Source of the DNA: an uncultured Clostridium sp.
Lineage (GTDB): Bacteria > Bacillota > Clostridia > TANB77 > CAG-508
Length of the DNA: 64,000 nucleotides
Direction of reading: 5' to 3'
NCBI GenBank assembly: GCA_948469655.1
Contig: CAOKMF010000008.1
Location: 1-64,000, forward strand
Each line of letters opens with the position of its first letter. Positions within the stretch are counted from its first letter, which is position 1. The position numbers and the translations under genes are program-made. The notes below the pieces were generated by a model, which had not been told where the DNA came from, ran no database searches, and was given only the letters and a program-made list of their open reading frames with translations. Below, one piece after another: positions 22,246 to 32,821 of this stretch.

Positions 22246-22584
22246 AACAATTTTGCTCCAAAACCAATCAAGACTATTATCAATACTCTTTTTATTTCTA
22301 TGCTTTGCTTCAATATCATCAATCCATAAATATGATATATATGTTACAAGTGTGAAACCAAAATCATATAACATAGATGTGGAAAGTATTTGTTCATATC
22401 CTTGATATTCTTCTACAAATATAAATAATTGCAATGCATGTATTACTAACAAGCTTATACAGAAAAGTAAAGCAATTCCTGGAATAAATGCTCTTTTTAT
22501 CTCATGTCCCAAGAAAACTGCACAAATTATTCCAGCTAAACAAAGCATTGTTATTAATGGCTGTGTTAAATCTATTACAGGCAT
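22243..22584 (-). CDS. Small four-helix membrane protein, unknown
   Basis: This 113-residue protein has four predicted membrane helices (about residues 10-25, 30-50, 55-72 and 78-92) and a basic C-terminus. I do not recognise the family. It stands alone between glgP and metG, its stop codon lies in the arm of hairpin element 3, and it has no CGG. Confidence 0.5.
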
Positions 22585-22669
22585 ATTTTACCTCCATTTT
22601 CATTTGTTACTAATATTATATATTATACATGTTTTTTTATACTTTTTGCAATAGTTTAGTCGAAATTCA

Positions 22670-25236
22670 CTACATTTCTTCTGTTATCCATTTTACTAAA
22701 TTTAAATTTTGATTATCTAAAATCATTTCATGTTTTGGCATTACTCTAAATGTATATCCATAATCTCCGCCCGTTTTAAGTGTAATCTTTGTTTTATATA
22801 CGTTACTATCTTTCGACTCTTTTTCCATTTCTGTTATTTGAATATCTTCTAATGTTCCGATTCTCTAAAACCTTTCCTGAATATGCCTGAACCAAAATAT
22901 GTTTTTCATCTATATTTTGTAAGTCTACTTCGCATTTTACTTCAATGCTATTTCCAGCATCCATTATTACATTATTTAAATTATCAAATTGTTTAATTTT
23001 TATATTATCCCATCTATTTTTTGTATCTTCTATCCACTCATTTAATCTCATTACATTTTCTAAGTCAGAATAATATGTATTATATAAGTTACAAAGTGGT
23101 ATATACATTTGCTCTGTATAGTCCATGAGCATTCTTGCTGTACTATACTGCCAACCTGTAGATGTGATAGAATTTTTCATTAGTTCTACCCATTCATTTG
23201 AGAAATTTTCTCCATCATTTCTATTGTAATATGTTGGAATTATTTTATTTTCTAATGTATCGTATATACTTTGTGAATCTTCATTATCTTGTACGTCATA
23301 TGAATCATAATCTTTGTTTTTACCTATTATCCAACCGTTTTCTTTATTATATCCTTCTACCCACCATCCGTCTAGTATACTAAAGTTTAGTACACCATTT
23401 ACAGAAGCCTTTTCTCCACTTGTTCCTGATGCTTCCATTGGACGTCTTGGGTTATTTAGCCAAACATCTACGCCACTTATTAGATGTCTTGACATTTCAA
23501 TATCATAATCTTCTAAGAAAAAGATTTTTCCTTTAAATTGTGGTTTCATAGATATCTCATGTATTTGTTTTATCAAATCTTGTCCTTCTATATCTTGTGG
23601 ATGTGCTTTACCTGCAAATATTATCTGCACAGGCGTTTTATTATTATTTAGAATTTCTGTTATTCTTTCTAGGTCTCTAAATATAAGTGTTCCTCTTTTA
23701 TATGTTGCAAATCTTCTTGCAAATCCTATTGTTAAGTTGTTTGGATCTAATTTTGATACTATATCCATAATCTCTTCATATCTCATGCCATTTCTTCTAA
23801 GTCTATTAATTGTATTTTCGCGAACAAGTTTCATTAGTTTTACTTTTCTACTATAATGTGCATCCCATAGTTCTTTGTTTGGAATATTTCTTATTCTGTC
23901 CCATGTACGCTCTAAATGAATATTATCTTGCCAATATGGTGCTAAGTATTTGTTATATAACTCTTTTAAATTTGGTGCAAGCCAAGTACATGTATGTATA
24001 CCATTTGTTACATGTCCTATTGGTGATTCATTTGCTGCAATTTCTGGCCATATATCTCCAAATAATTCTCTTGACACACTTCCATGTAATTTACTTACTC
24101 CATTTTTCTTACCAGAAAATTTAAGTGCAAATATTCCCATGTTAAATCCTGGTTCCATTTCTTCTTTTGGATTCATTCCAAGTCTTAGGAATTCTTCTCT
24201 TTCTATTCCAAGTCTTGGCCAGAAATTTTTGAAGTATTTTTCCATTAGTTCTATCGGAAATATATCATTTCCTGCTGGTACTGGTGTATGTGTTGTAAAT
24301 ATAGTTTTTGATGTAACTATACTCATTGCATTTTTAAATGATATTTTCTTTTCTTCTATTAATTCTCTTGCAAGTTCTAATATTAAGAATGCAGAATGTC
24401 CTTCATTCATGTGATATACTGTTGGGTTTAGACCAAGTTTTGTTAAAAGATTTGTTCCTGCCATTCCCAAAACTATTTCTTGTCTTATTCTTGTGTCTTT
24501 GTCTCCACCATATAAATATTTAGTTATTTCTCTAAAGTCTTGGTCTACATTTTCGTCTATATCAGAATCTAATAAATATAGTTTGACTCTACCTACATTT
24601 ACTTGCCACACTTTTAAAAATAATCTTTTTCTTTGTATTCTTGATTCTATTACTAAATCTTCGCCAAATTCATCTTTCACTAAAGTTAATGGGAGATTTT
24701 CAAGTTCTATGTCTCTATATACATTTTCTTGTCTACCTTGTGAATTTATGACTTGATGGAAATATCCTTTTTTATACAAAAGGCCAACACCAACAAGCGG
24801 AATTCCTAAATCGCTTGCTGCTTTTAAATGATCACCTGAAAGTATTCCGAAGTCCACCTGAATATATCTGCATTACTTCATCTAATCCATATTCTGCTGA
24901 AAAGTATGCAATCAAATCATTTTTATTCTCAGGGAATTTCTTTGAAAATAAAGTATTTTTACTATTCATATAGCTTTCAAAATTATTTACAATTCTATCA
25001 TATTCTCTTAAAAATTCAGCATTTTTAGAGTATTCTTCTAATTTCTCTTGTGGTACTAATTTTAAGAATTTAACAGGGTTTTTTCCTATTCCTTCCCACA
25101 AATCTATATCAATCATTTTAAATAATCTTAAGAATTCAGAATTCCATGACCACCATAAATTATTTGCAATTACTGATAATTTGTCTATTCTTTTAGGTAA
25201 TTGTGGATTTACTGTTATTTTATTGAATAAATACAT
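22670..25236 (-). CDS. glgP: Alpha-glucan phosphorylase, two CGG recoding sites
   Basis: This is a GT35 phosphorylase of the short-N-terminus type (854 residues), which releases glucose-1-phosphate from glycogen or maltodextrin using pyridoxal phosphate. Motifs: VIANNLWWSWN near the start, MNEGHSAFL, HTPVPAGND, GHVTNGIHTCTWLAP, RFATYKRGTLIF and PRRPMEASGTSGEKASVNG. In-frame CGG at 24847-24849 (YSGGL-G-ILSGDHLK, the conserved GGLG(I/V)L(A/S)GD motif) and 22857-22859 (VLEN-G-TLEDIQ) shift +1. Length minus two is divisible by three. It works with the GH57 enzyme in glucan turnover. Confidence 0.93.
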
Positions 25237-25528
25237 TTTTATTTCCTCCTATGTATATTAACAAATCTCGCTTTGCGAGACCTTTTATCCTTTATTAATA
25301 TTTTACACTTCTAAATTCAGGTCTCGAAGAAGCGTAAAGATTTGCCTGGCGAAAAATTGCTTGCAATTTTTCTGTGCAACGTTTTTTTATCTAATAGAAA
25401 TGCATTTTTCTATTAGATAAAAAATTATTTGTAAAACTTACATAATAATTATCTATTAAAATGGAAAAAAAGTCAAATGTTTTATCAAAAATATTTGACT
25501 TTTTTCGCAGATTTTATTTGCTTTTTTC
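25237..25528. other. Intergenic region with stacked hairpins
   Basis: No ORF is seen. From left: TCTCGCTTTGCGAGA (about 25265), a perfect GAAAAATTGC/GCAATTTTTC hairpin (25351-25372), a perfect 12-base-arm hairpin ATCTAATAGAAA/TTTCTATTAGAT (25389-25418), and the LCP terminator (25466-25505). It may hold a small structured RNA or the glgP leader. Confidence 0.5.
25466..25505 (-). terminator. Terminator after the LCP gene
   Basis: AAAAAAGTCAAAT pairs with ATTTGACTTTTTT; flanking A and T runs make it usable in either direction. Confidence 0.75.
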
Positions 25529-26652
25529 TTATTTTATTCCTGTCTGTTTAATCATGGCATCACTTATTGCTTTTACGCTTTCTGATGGTATATATTCTTC
25601 TCTATCAAATAAGAACTGATGTAACTGTGTTACCTGTAATTCCAAATTTTTTGGTGCTCCATACCAAACATCTGCAGGTTTATAATCTGCAACTTCAAAT
25701 GGCCATCCTTTTGTCTCTTCTATCTCATAGCCTGCTGCCTGAGAAATCAAATATAGTATTTCTGTTTTATTAAGATTTGTAGATACTTTTCCAAGTACTG
25801 TATTTGCTAAACTTGTAAGCTCACTAATGCTCATCTTTTTAGCTTTTTGGAATACTAAATTTAATACTTCTCTTTGTCTTTCTGTTCTCTTCCAATCACC
25901 GACCAGCCGTATATCTTATTCTCGCATATGCTGTTGCTTGAACTCCATCTAATGTGTATGTTCCACCTTTTGTTATATGTTTTGATTTATGTCCTGTTGT
26001 CTTATTTACTTCATCTATATATGGATTTATATATCCTGCTTCTTCTGATGTTATATCCATAGTTACTCCGGCCTACTGCATCTACCGCATCTACTACAAC
26101 GTTAAAGTTTATTGCTACATAATCTGTTATATCTAAGTCTAAGTTAGTATTAAGTGTACTCATAGAAAGCTGTGGCCCACCTTGCATAAACGCATGAGTA
26201 ATTTTATCAAATTTCTTGGTCCTTACATTTTGCAAATATGTGTCTCTATATACAGATGCAATTTTTACCTTTTTAGTATCTTGATTTATACTTACAACCA
26301 TTATAACATCACTGAGTGACCCATCATAACTATTTTTTTGATTTCTAGCATCAACACCAAATAAATATATATTTCTATATCCAGTAGCTTGCTGAACCCC
26401 TTCATTTACATCGATTTCATTTTTATCAAATGATTCGTCTTGGTCAATTACATTAAGCATATTGTAAGCATATCCAACTGCAACTCCAATTGCCATTGCT
26501 AAAACCATAAAAAATACTGTAAAAAATGTTAAAATAACACGTTTTACTTTAGATTTTTTCTTCTTTTTTACTCTTTTACCATGCTTATCTCTTGGCTTTC
26601 TATTTTCTATCTCTTCATCTTCATTACTATATCTCATTTGTTTATCAGACAT
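25529..26652 (-). CDS. LytR-CpsA-Psr family cell-wall glycopolymer ligase, two CGG recoding sites
   Basis: LCP enzymes transfer lipid-linked glycopolymers to peptidoglycan. The joined protein is 373 residues: a basic cytoplasmic start, one membrane helix (about residues 38-60), then the LCP domain with NIYLFGVDARNQ, SDVIMVVSIN, ASVYRDTYL and YARIRYTAGGDWKRTERQREV. In-frame CGG at 26068-26070 (VDAVG-G-VTMDI) and 25899-25901 (TAG-G-DWKRTERQR, the conserved Arg cluster) shift +1. A plausible substrate is the polymer made by the operon at 37905-53441, though the gene is not in it. Confidence 0.9.
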
Positions 26653-26690
26653 TTTTCACAAACTCCTTGTATTTTTAGATATCTTTTTTT

Positions 26691-26719
26691 ATTATATTAT
26701 ACTATGTATCAAAAATCAA
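26691..26719 (-). promoter_or_regulatory. Promoter of the LCP gene
   Basis: Minus strand TTGATT (26714-26719), 17-base spacer, TATAAT (26691-26696). Confidence 0.5.
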
Positions 26720-26750
26720 CAAAATAAATAAAATATTAATATTTGAAAAA

Positions 26751-28456
26751 TTACATTTTGTTTGGCATTTCCATTCCTAAAATTTTTGCTCCATTTTTTA
26801 GTACGATATTTACCATATAAGTCAGATACATTCTAGCATTTGCGGTGTCTTTATCTTCTACTAAAATTTTATGATTATTATAAAAAGCACTAAAGTTTTT
26901 CGCCAAATCTATCAAATATTTTGATAACAAATATGGTTCATTCTTTTCTGTAACATTTATCAAAACATCTTCAAATTCATAAATATTTTTTAATACTGCT
27001 ATTCCTTCATTATCTAAAAGTTTGGTTACGTCTATGTTCTTAGTATCTAACTCAAATTCAGCATTCTCAAGTATACTTTTTGTTCTTACAAATATATATT
27101 GTATGTAAGGTCCGAGTCTCTCCTTGGAAGTTTAATATTAAATCCCAGTCAAAAATTTCGTCTTTTATTCTGCTATTTGATAAATCATTAAATATTATAG
27201 CCCCAAGACCAACTTTTCTTGCAATTTCTTCTTTGTTTTCAATTTCAGGGTTTTTCTCTTCAATAATTTTGCTCGCTCTTTGAATAGACTCATTTAAAAG
27301 GTCTGAAACTTTTATCACATTTCCTTCACGTGTTGACATTTTACCTGATTTTAAATGAACCATTCCATATGATACATGTTCTAGTCCATTTATGTATTTT
27401 TCATCAATATCTAATAATTTTGCGACTTCAAATATTTGCTTAAAGTGTAAGTTTTGTTCATATGCAACTACATATAGACACTTGTCAAAATCATATTCTC
27501 TTGTCCTATAAAGAATAGCTGCTAAATCACGTGTTGCATAAATGCTTGAACCATTTGATTTGCAAATCATACAAGGAGACATACCTTTATCGCTTAAATC
27601 AATTATTTTTGCTCCTTCTGATTCTTTTAAGCTTCCTGTCTTTTCTAATTTATCTATTACTTCTTGCATTTTATCTGCATAAAATGCTTCTCCATTTAAT
27701 GAGTCAAATTTTATATTAAGTAAATCATATATTTTGTTAAACTCTTCTAGGCTTAAGTCTTTCATTTTCTTCCATAGAGATACTTCATATTCTTCACCGT
27801 CTTCAAGTTTTTTAAAATTATCTCTACAAATTTCAAGTACATTTTCGTCTTCTTTGCAAAGTTCGTTTATTCTTACATATATTTTTGTTAAGTCATCTAT
27901 TGGGTTTTTAAAGTCATATTCTTCATGCCATCTCTTATATCCTTCTATCATTTTTCCAAACTGTGTACCATAGTCGCCTAAATGATTTATTCCGAATAGT
28001 ATTATATCCCAAAGTCTTATATGTATTATATAATGCATGTCCTATAAGTGTTGTTCTTAAATGCCCTATATGGAAAGGTTTTGCAATATTAGGTGAAGAA
28101 TATTCTACAATAACAGTTTTTCCTTTTCCAATTTCAGATTTTCCGTATTCTTCTTTTTTCTTTTTTATTTCTTCTATTACAGTACTTGCTAATTCCTTTT
28201 TATTTACAAAAAAGTTTAAATATCCACCTACAACTTCAGTTTTTTCTATTAAATTATTAAGTGTGATTTTAGAATTCAAATCTTCTGCAATCATTTGTGG
28301 TGATTTTTTTAAAGTTTTTGCAAGCCTAAAACAAGGAAACGCATAGTCTCCTTGTACACAATCTTTTGGAATTTCAATACTTTTTTCTATGTCTATATCA
28401 TTTTGTTCTAACACATCTGATATGATTTTTGCAATTTCTTCTTTAAAATTTATCAT
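26751..28456 (-). CDS. argS: Arginyl-tRNA synthetase, two CGG recoding sites
   Basis: ArgS charges tRNA-Arg. The joined enzyme is 567 residues. VEYSSPNIAKPFHIGHLRTT holds the HIGH motif; INHLGDYGTQFGKM follows; the MSTREGNV motif and the DALR anticodon-binding domain (RMYLTYMVNIVLKNG) are present. In-frame CGG at 27992-27994 (NTI-G-INHLGDYG) and 27112-27114 (FQGET-G-PYIQY) shift +1. I use ATG 28456 behind GGGGGA rather than the upstream Met. The enzyme that would serve any CGG-reading tRNA-Arg is itself made only by recoding CGG. Confidence 0.94.
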
Positions 28457-28457
28457 T

Positions 28458-29592
28458 CTAATCCCCCAATGAAATGCCAATATTTCTAGCTGTTTTAACT
28501 AAATCTCCATCTAATGAAACTCTTCTTAAATTACTTTCTTTTGTATTTCCTGAAACAGCACCAATTTCTTTATTTTCTCCAACAACATCTTCTAGTGGTA
28601 CTGAATCTAACTTTCCGTTTTTTAAAACTGTAAGTACACCAAATTTTCCGTTCTAGTGCAAGTTCCATAGCTTTTGAACCATATTTTGTAGAAAGCACTC
28701 TATCATATGCTGTTGGTGTTCCTCCCCTTTGCATATATCCAAGTGTTGTATTTCTAGCTTCTAATCCTGTTAGTTCTTGAAGTCTACTTGCAACCATTTC
28801 TCCAATTCCGCCAAGTTTCGTATTATCTACTCCTTCACCATTATCTCTTGTTCCTTTTACTGTTAAATCGCCACCTTTTGGCATTGCTCCTTCTGCAACA
28901 ACAACTAGACTAAATCTTTTTCCTTTTGCAATTCTATTTTTTATCTTTTCTGCAACTTTTTCTAAGTCAAATGGTATCTCAGGGATAAGTGCAACATCTC
29001 CACCACCTGCGATTGCAGACTCTAATGCTATCCATCCTGCATATCTTCCCATAACTTCTAATACCATTATTCTATGATGTGTTTCTCCTGTTGAATGTAG
29101 TCTATCTAGTGCTTCCATTGCAACTGAAACAGCTGTATTATATCCAAATGTTATATCTGTACATGCCACATCATTATCTATTGTTTTTGGAACGCCTATT
29201 ATATTTATTCCTTTTAGATATAAATCTCTTGCAGATTTTTGTGTTCCATCTCCACCGAGTGTAAATATACAGTCAAATTCGTCTCTTTTTACATTTTCTA
29301 CGCATATATCTGATAAGTCTTTATATACTGTTTGTCCATTTTCTTCTACTTTATAATTAAATACATTTGCATTTGTAGAAGAACCTATTATTGAACCACC
29401 TTTATATAAAATTCCTGATGCATTTGTATATGAATCAAGTTCTACATAATTGTTTTCAAGTAGTCCCTTATATCCTTCTATTACTCCATAACATTTTATT
29501 CCATTATTTTCTGCTGTTTTTACAATTCCTCTTATAACTGCGTTAAATCCTGAAACATCTCCTCCATTTGCTAGTATTGCTACTTTTTTCAT
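28458..29592 (-). CDS. pfkA: 6-phosphofructokinase, one CGG recoding site
   Basis: PfkA phosphorylates fructose-6-phosphate. The joined protein is 377 residues, longer than classical 320-residue PfkA. Motifs: ANGGDVSGFNAVIRG, TLGGDGTQKSA, GVPKTIDNDV, MGRYAGWIAL and GGGDVALIPE. GGDG suggests ATP as donor while Lys in PKTIDND is the pyrophosphate-type residue, so the donor is unclear; Actinobacterial enzymes with this mix use ATP. In-frame CGG at 28648-28650 (LALE-G-KFGVLTV) shifts +1. Start ATG 29592 follows AAGGAAGG. The stop almost touches argS. Confidence 0.9.
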
Positions 29593-29689
29593 TTGACGCT
29601 TCCTTCCTTTCATATGTTTTTAATTTGTCTATTATATTCTATCCAAAATACTGAATAATTACAAGCCTTTTCTTGAAATTTTTGCACAT

Positions 29690-29718
29690 TTGACTTTTTT
29701 ATGTAAGTTATATATAAT
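29690..29718 (+). promoter_or_regulatory. Strong sigma-A promoter of the small membrane-protein gene
   Basis: TTGACT (29690-29695), 17-base spacer, TATAAT (29713-29718), leaving a leader of about 85 bases before the gene at 29812. Confidence 0.7.
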
Positions 29719-29811
29719 TTTATAGCCAATTGATTTTTGGGAATCTTCATTTTTAGCTACATTAGGAGAGACTTCTTTGGCAAATAATTTTGAAATGGAG
29801 GAATTTTTGTT

Positions 29812-30042
29812 ATGCGGGAAAATGTTGCTCAGCTTTATATTTCATTAGGTTTTTTGGCACTTTGTGTTGGTGCATATATTGATGTATCATGCCCTTCTCT
29901 TCTTGTATGTGCTTTTTTTATTGCCGGTATAAGCTTTTATAAAGCTTACAAGACAGACGCTAATGCTATAGGAATTTCAATAATTGGAGCTAGCATTACG
30001 TTAGTATTAATATTGGAAAAAGTAATAAATTTTTTTGCATAA
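29812..30042 (+). CDS. Small two-helix membrane protein with CGG at codon 2
   Basis: The 76-residue ORF follows GGAGG (29797-29801) and a strong promoter, and ends at a rho-independent terminator, so it is a complete transcription unit. It has membrane segments at about residues 10-40 and 53-72. I do not recognise it. Codon 2 is CGG in frame, and a +1 shift there would stop after ten more codons, so it contradicts the recoding rule unless CGG behaves differently next to the start codon. Composition is native-like. Confidence 0.55.
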   Translation: MRENVAQLYISLGFLALCVGAYIDVSCPSLLVCAFFIAGISFYKAYKTDANAIGISIIGASITLVLILEKVINFFA

Positions 30043-30053
30043 CACAAGCATTG

Positions 30054-30093
30054 CAAAACGGACACGCTAATTTGTCTTAGCATGTCCGTTTTG
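30054..30093. terminator. Bidirectional terminator
   Basis: CAAAACGGACA-GCTAA pairs with TTAGC-TGTCCGTTTTG, followed by TTTTTT, between the convergent small membrane-protein gene and the GT8-GT2 gene. Confidence 0.85.
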
Positions 30094-30110
30094 TTTTTTA
30101 TTGAATACTA

Positions 30111-31873
30111 CTATCTTTCTTCTTCTATGTCTCTTCTTCTATGTAAATCAATCTTATTACGAATAGCTTTCTGTGTAAGCCATGTAAGTATTGCAGGCAT
30201 TAAAGCCATTCTTACATTTATATACATTTTGTCTTTAGTATCAACCCCAGGTCTGATATTTGCTATTTCTAAATGTGCATCAATTAATCTTCTCATGTCT
30301 CTAATATTTAATGAACCACTTATGCCTTGTAATGGCCTACTAAATTGCGTATGTGTCATATGTGGTACTGCTTTTATTTTTTTATCTGTTCTTGTAAATA
30401 GCTCTACTTTTTTTGGCAAATCTTCAAATATACAGTTTTCTTTAAATCTTATCTTTTTAGGTCTTTCATATAAACTTCTCCTTGCGCAAACATCCCATAT
30501 CTGTCCAGCAGTATCAACTCCTATTTGAAAAAATTTTGTTTCTTGCATTCTTCCCGGATTAATATTTACTGTTCCAACTGGATTTTCTTCATAATCTAAT
30601 CTTGTTAATTGATATCCTAAAGAAAAAACATCAGCTTCAGGGTTTAATGCAATAGTTCTAGAAATACTTTTTAGAGCATCTTCATTTAAGATATCATTAG
30701 CATCTAAAAACAATATATAGTCTCCAATTGCATTATCTAACCCCACATTTCTTCCAGCTCCAACTCCATTATGTCCTTCTATTGTATCAAACATTTTTAT
30801 TTTGCATCCTAATTCAGGATTTTCCTCGCAAAATTTTTGCACGCATTGCTTTGAATTATCAGTAGATCCATCATCTATAATAAGTATTTCAATATTATCA
30901 TAATTTTGTGATTTTATACTAGACAAAGCCGTCTCTATATAATTTTCTTCATTTTTTACTGGCATAATAATTGAAAAATTAGCTTCAAATTCTTCAGCAT
31001 TATCATAAATTATTTTTTTATATTCACTAAGTGCATTGTATTCTGCAGGTTTTGTTCTTGATTTGGCTTTTGAAATTCTTTCATTTTCTTTAGGTGTTAA
31101 ACTCCATGGCTTCTTAGTACCTATTAAATGATAACATGCTGGTGTTATACCTAATTTATCTTCATAAAAATCTGAGTATCTAGCAAATACGTTAAATCTT
31201 TCATCAAGGTGTAATTCATCTTTGTTTTTCCAGTCAAAAAATTCTTCTAATACATCTTGGTCTCCTATACCTTGAATATTTTCACAAATCTTATCTTTTA
31301 ATTTTAATATACTTATATTAGAAAAAAATCTTTTCTTCTCTTGTTTATGTGGTTTTAATAATAGCTTTTTTCTTTGACTTATCTCATTCATTTTTTCAAT
31401 TAATTTTTGTTTAATTCCTTCTTCAGGTTCAATAACCATTACTCCAGAATTTAATTTATTCCAATATTTATTAAACGGAAAACTTTTTCCAGCAATTACA
31501 ACTGACATATTTGGCTTTTCAAATAATTCGTCAATATTTTCAGATACATATATATCACTATCTAAGTAGACTGTTTTATCATAATCTGTTAAATCAAAAA
31601 CATTAAATTTATCAAACGTATTATTCCAGTTTGGAAATATCTTATTTCTTGATTTTATTTTTTCAGGCGCATTTACTTTTGGCATAGTTTTTACAATAAT
31701 CCCGTTTTGTTTTAGTCTATCTATTGTTTCTTTTTTATTTCTTGATTTACTATTACAACAAAATCAGATATTTTAGTATTTGTTCTCTTTATTGATTCAA
31801 ACAAAGCCAAAACTCCTGGTAAATAGGAATCTGTACTTAATATTGTTGTATAAGCATATTTTTTGTCTGCCAT
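30111..31873 (-). CDS. GT8-GT2 glycosyltransferase fusion joined by a -1 slippery site
   Basis: Two ORFs make one 587-residue protein if the frame shifts -1 at A AAA AAG (31730-31736). The N-terminal domain (about 1-260) is glycogenin-like GT8: YAYTTILSTDSYLPGVLAL, then TVYLDSDIYVSENIDELF with the DxD site. The C-terminal domain (about 275-500) is GT2: FSIIMPVKNEENYIETALSS, ILIIDDGSTDNS, GAGRNVGLDNAIGDYILFLD. Start is ATG 31873. Without the shift only about 50 residues are made. With one base added back the length is divisible by three. Donors and acceptor are unknown; glycosylation of a surface polymer is inferred. Confidence 0.75.
31730..31736 (-). other. Candidate -1 frameshift heptamer A AAA AAG
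   Basis: The zero-frame codons are ATA AAA AAG AAA CAA TAG. The heptamer is in the exact phase used for dnaX-type -1 slippage, and re-reading from G gives GAA ACA ATA GAT, which continues the GT8 domain. A stop follows two codons later in the zero frame. Confidence 0.55.
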
Positions 31874-31974
31874 TTTAAATTTTCCTTTCAAATCTAGCAT
31901 TTTTATACAATTATACAACAAAATAGCTGTTATTACAATATTTTGCATAATATTTTTATATAAATACTAAAAAG

Positions 31975-32020
31975 ATGCCTTATAAATCAATACTTTTATA
32001 AGTACTCATTTATAAGGCAC
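31975..32020 (-). terminator. Terminator after the coiled-coil gene
   Basis: TGCCTTATAAA pairs with TTTATAAGGCA; on the minus strand it is followed by TCTTTTTAG. Confidence 0.7.
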
Positions 32021-32081
32021 CTATCCCCCAATTATTCATGCAAAGATTTTTGCACTTTGATTAAAAAATTTTGATTTAGCT

Positions 32082-32651
32082 TTACGCCATAATGATTTTG
32101 CTAAGCTCATTTACTTGTTTATGTAATTCTTCTCTGTCATTTTTACTTTCTTGATATAAATAATTCATTTTATCATTTGTCTTGTCAATTCTGTCTCTTA
32201 TGTCAATATCAATCTTTTGACTTTGATTTGTAAGCCTTGTACCATATATATCTGTAATTTTTGTTAGATTATCTATTTTTTCTTCTGTTCTTCCTGTTCT
32301 TGACCTTAAGTCTTTAATTGCATCAAACATATAATCATCGTTTTTTTGTAATTGCTTTACATCTTTTTTCAAGCCTTTTATGTCTGTCTTCATAGTTGTT
32401 ATGTTTGTTTTGATACTGTTAATATCACTTTCCATATTGCCCATTTTAGCTTCCATACTGTTTACTTTGATTATCAAACCATCTATTTTGTCTACTTTAG
32501 TTTCCATGCCATCTACTTTGTTTATTAAGCCATCTATTTTGTCTACTTTAGTTTCCATACCATCTACTTTACTTACTAATTCATCTGTTTTCTCAACTTT
32601 ATCTTTTATAATAGCAATTTCACTTAAAATCAAGTCTAATTTTTCTTCCAT
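32082..32651 (-). CDS. Coiled-coil protein with 17-residue tandem repeats
   Basis: The 189-residue protein is predicted helical and coiled-coil throughout. The first half has repeats of the type METKVDKIDGLINKVDG, and the second half is a long heptad region rich in Lys, Asp and Ile (DIKGLKKDVKQLQKND). I start at ATG 32651 behind AAAGGTGG. It resembles small DUF-type coiled-coil proteins of Firmicutes of unknown role. It has its own terminator and no CGG. Confidence 0.6.
   Translation of the reverse strand: MEEKLDLILSEIAIIKDKVEKTDELVSKVDGMETKVDKIDGLINKVDGMETKVDKIDGLIIKVNSMEAKMGNMESDINSIKTNITTMKTDIKGLKKDVKQLQKNDDYMFDAIKDLRSRTGRTEEKIDNLTKITDIYGTRLTNQSQKIDIDIRDRIDKTNDKMNYLYQESKNDREELHKQVNELSKIIMA
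32479..32580 (-). repeat. 51-bp tandem repeat inside the coiled-coil gene
   Basis: Two near-identical 51-base units (starting at 32479 and 32530) encode the 17-residue repeat. They begin CCATCTATTTTGTCTAC on the plus strand. A third, diverged unit flanks them. Confidence 0.75.
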
Positions 32652-32734
32652 GTTTTTCACCACCTTTCATTATAAGTTTATTTTATCATATAGGTTATAT
32701 TATTTCAATTAGATTTAATTAATTTTTAAAAAAA

Positions 32735-32768
32735 TGTGATATAACCTCGATTTTTAGATTATATCACA
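32735..32768 (-). terminator. Terminator of the heat-shock operon
   Basis: TGTGATATAA pairs with TTATATCACA, and on the minus strand TTTTTTT follows, about 50 bases after the dnaJ stop. Confidence 0.85.
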
Positions 32769-32821
32769 TTATTCTATATTTTTGTGTCGAAATTTGTCAG
32801 TTGTGTTAAATTATTTTTATA

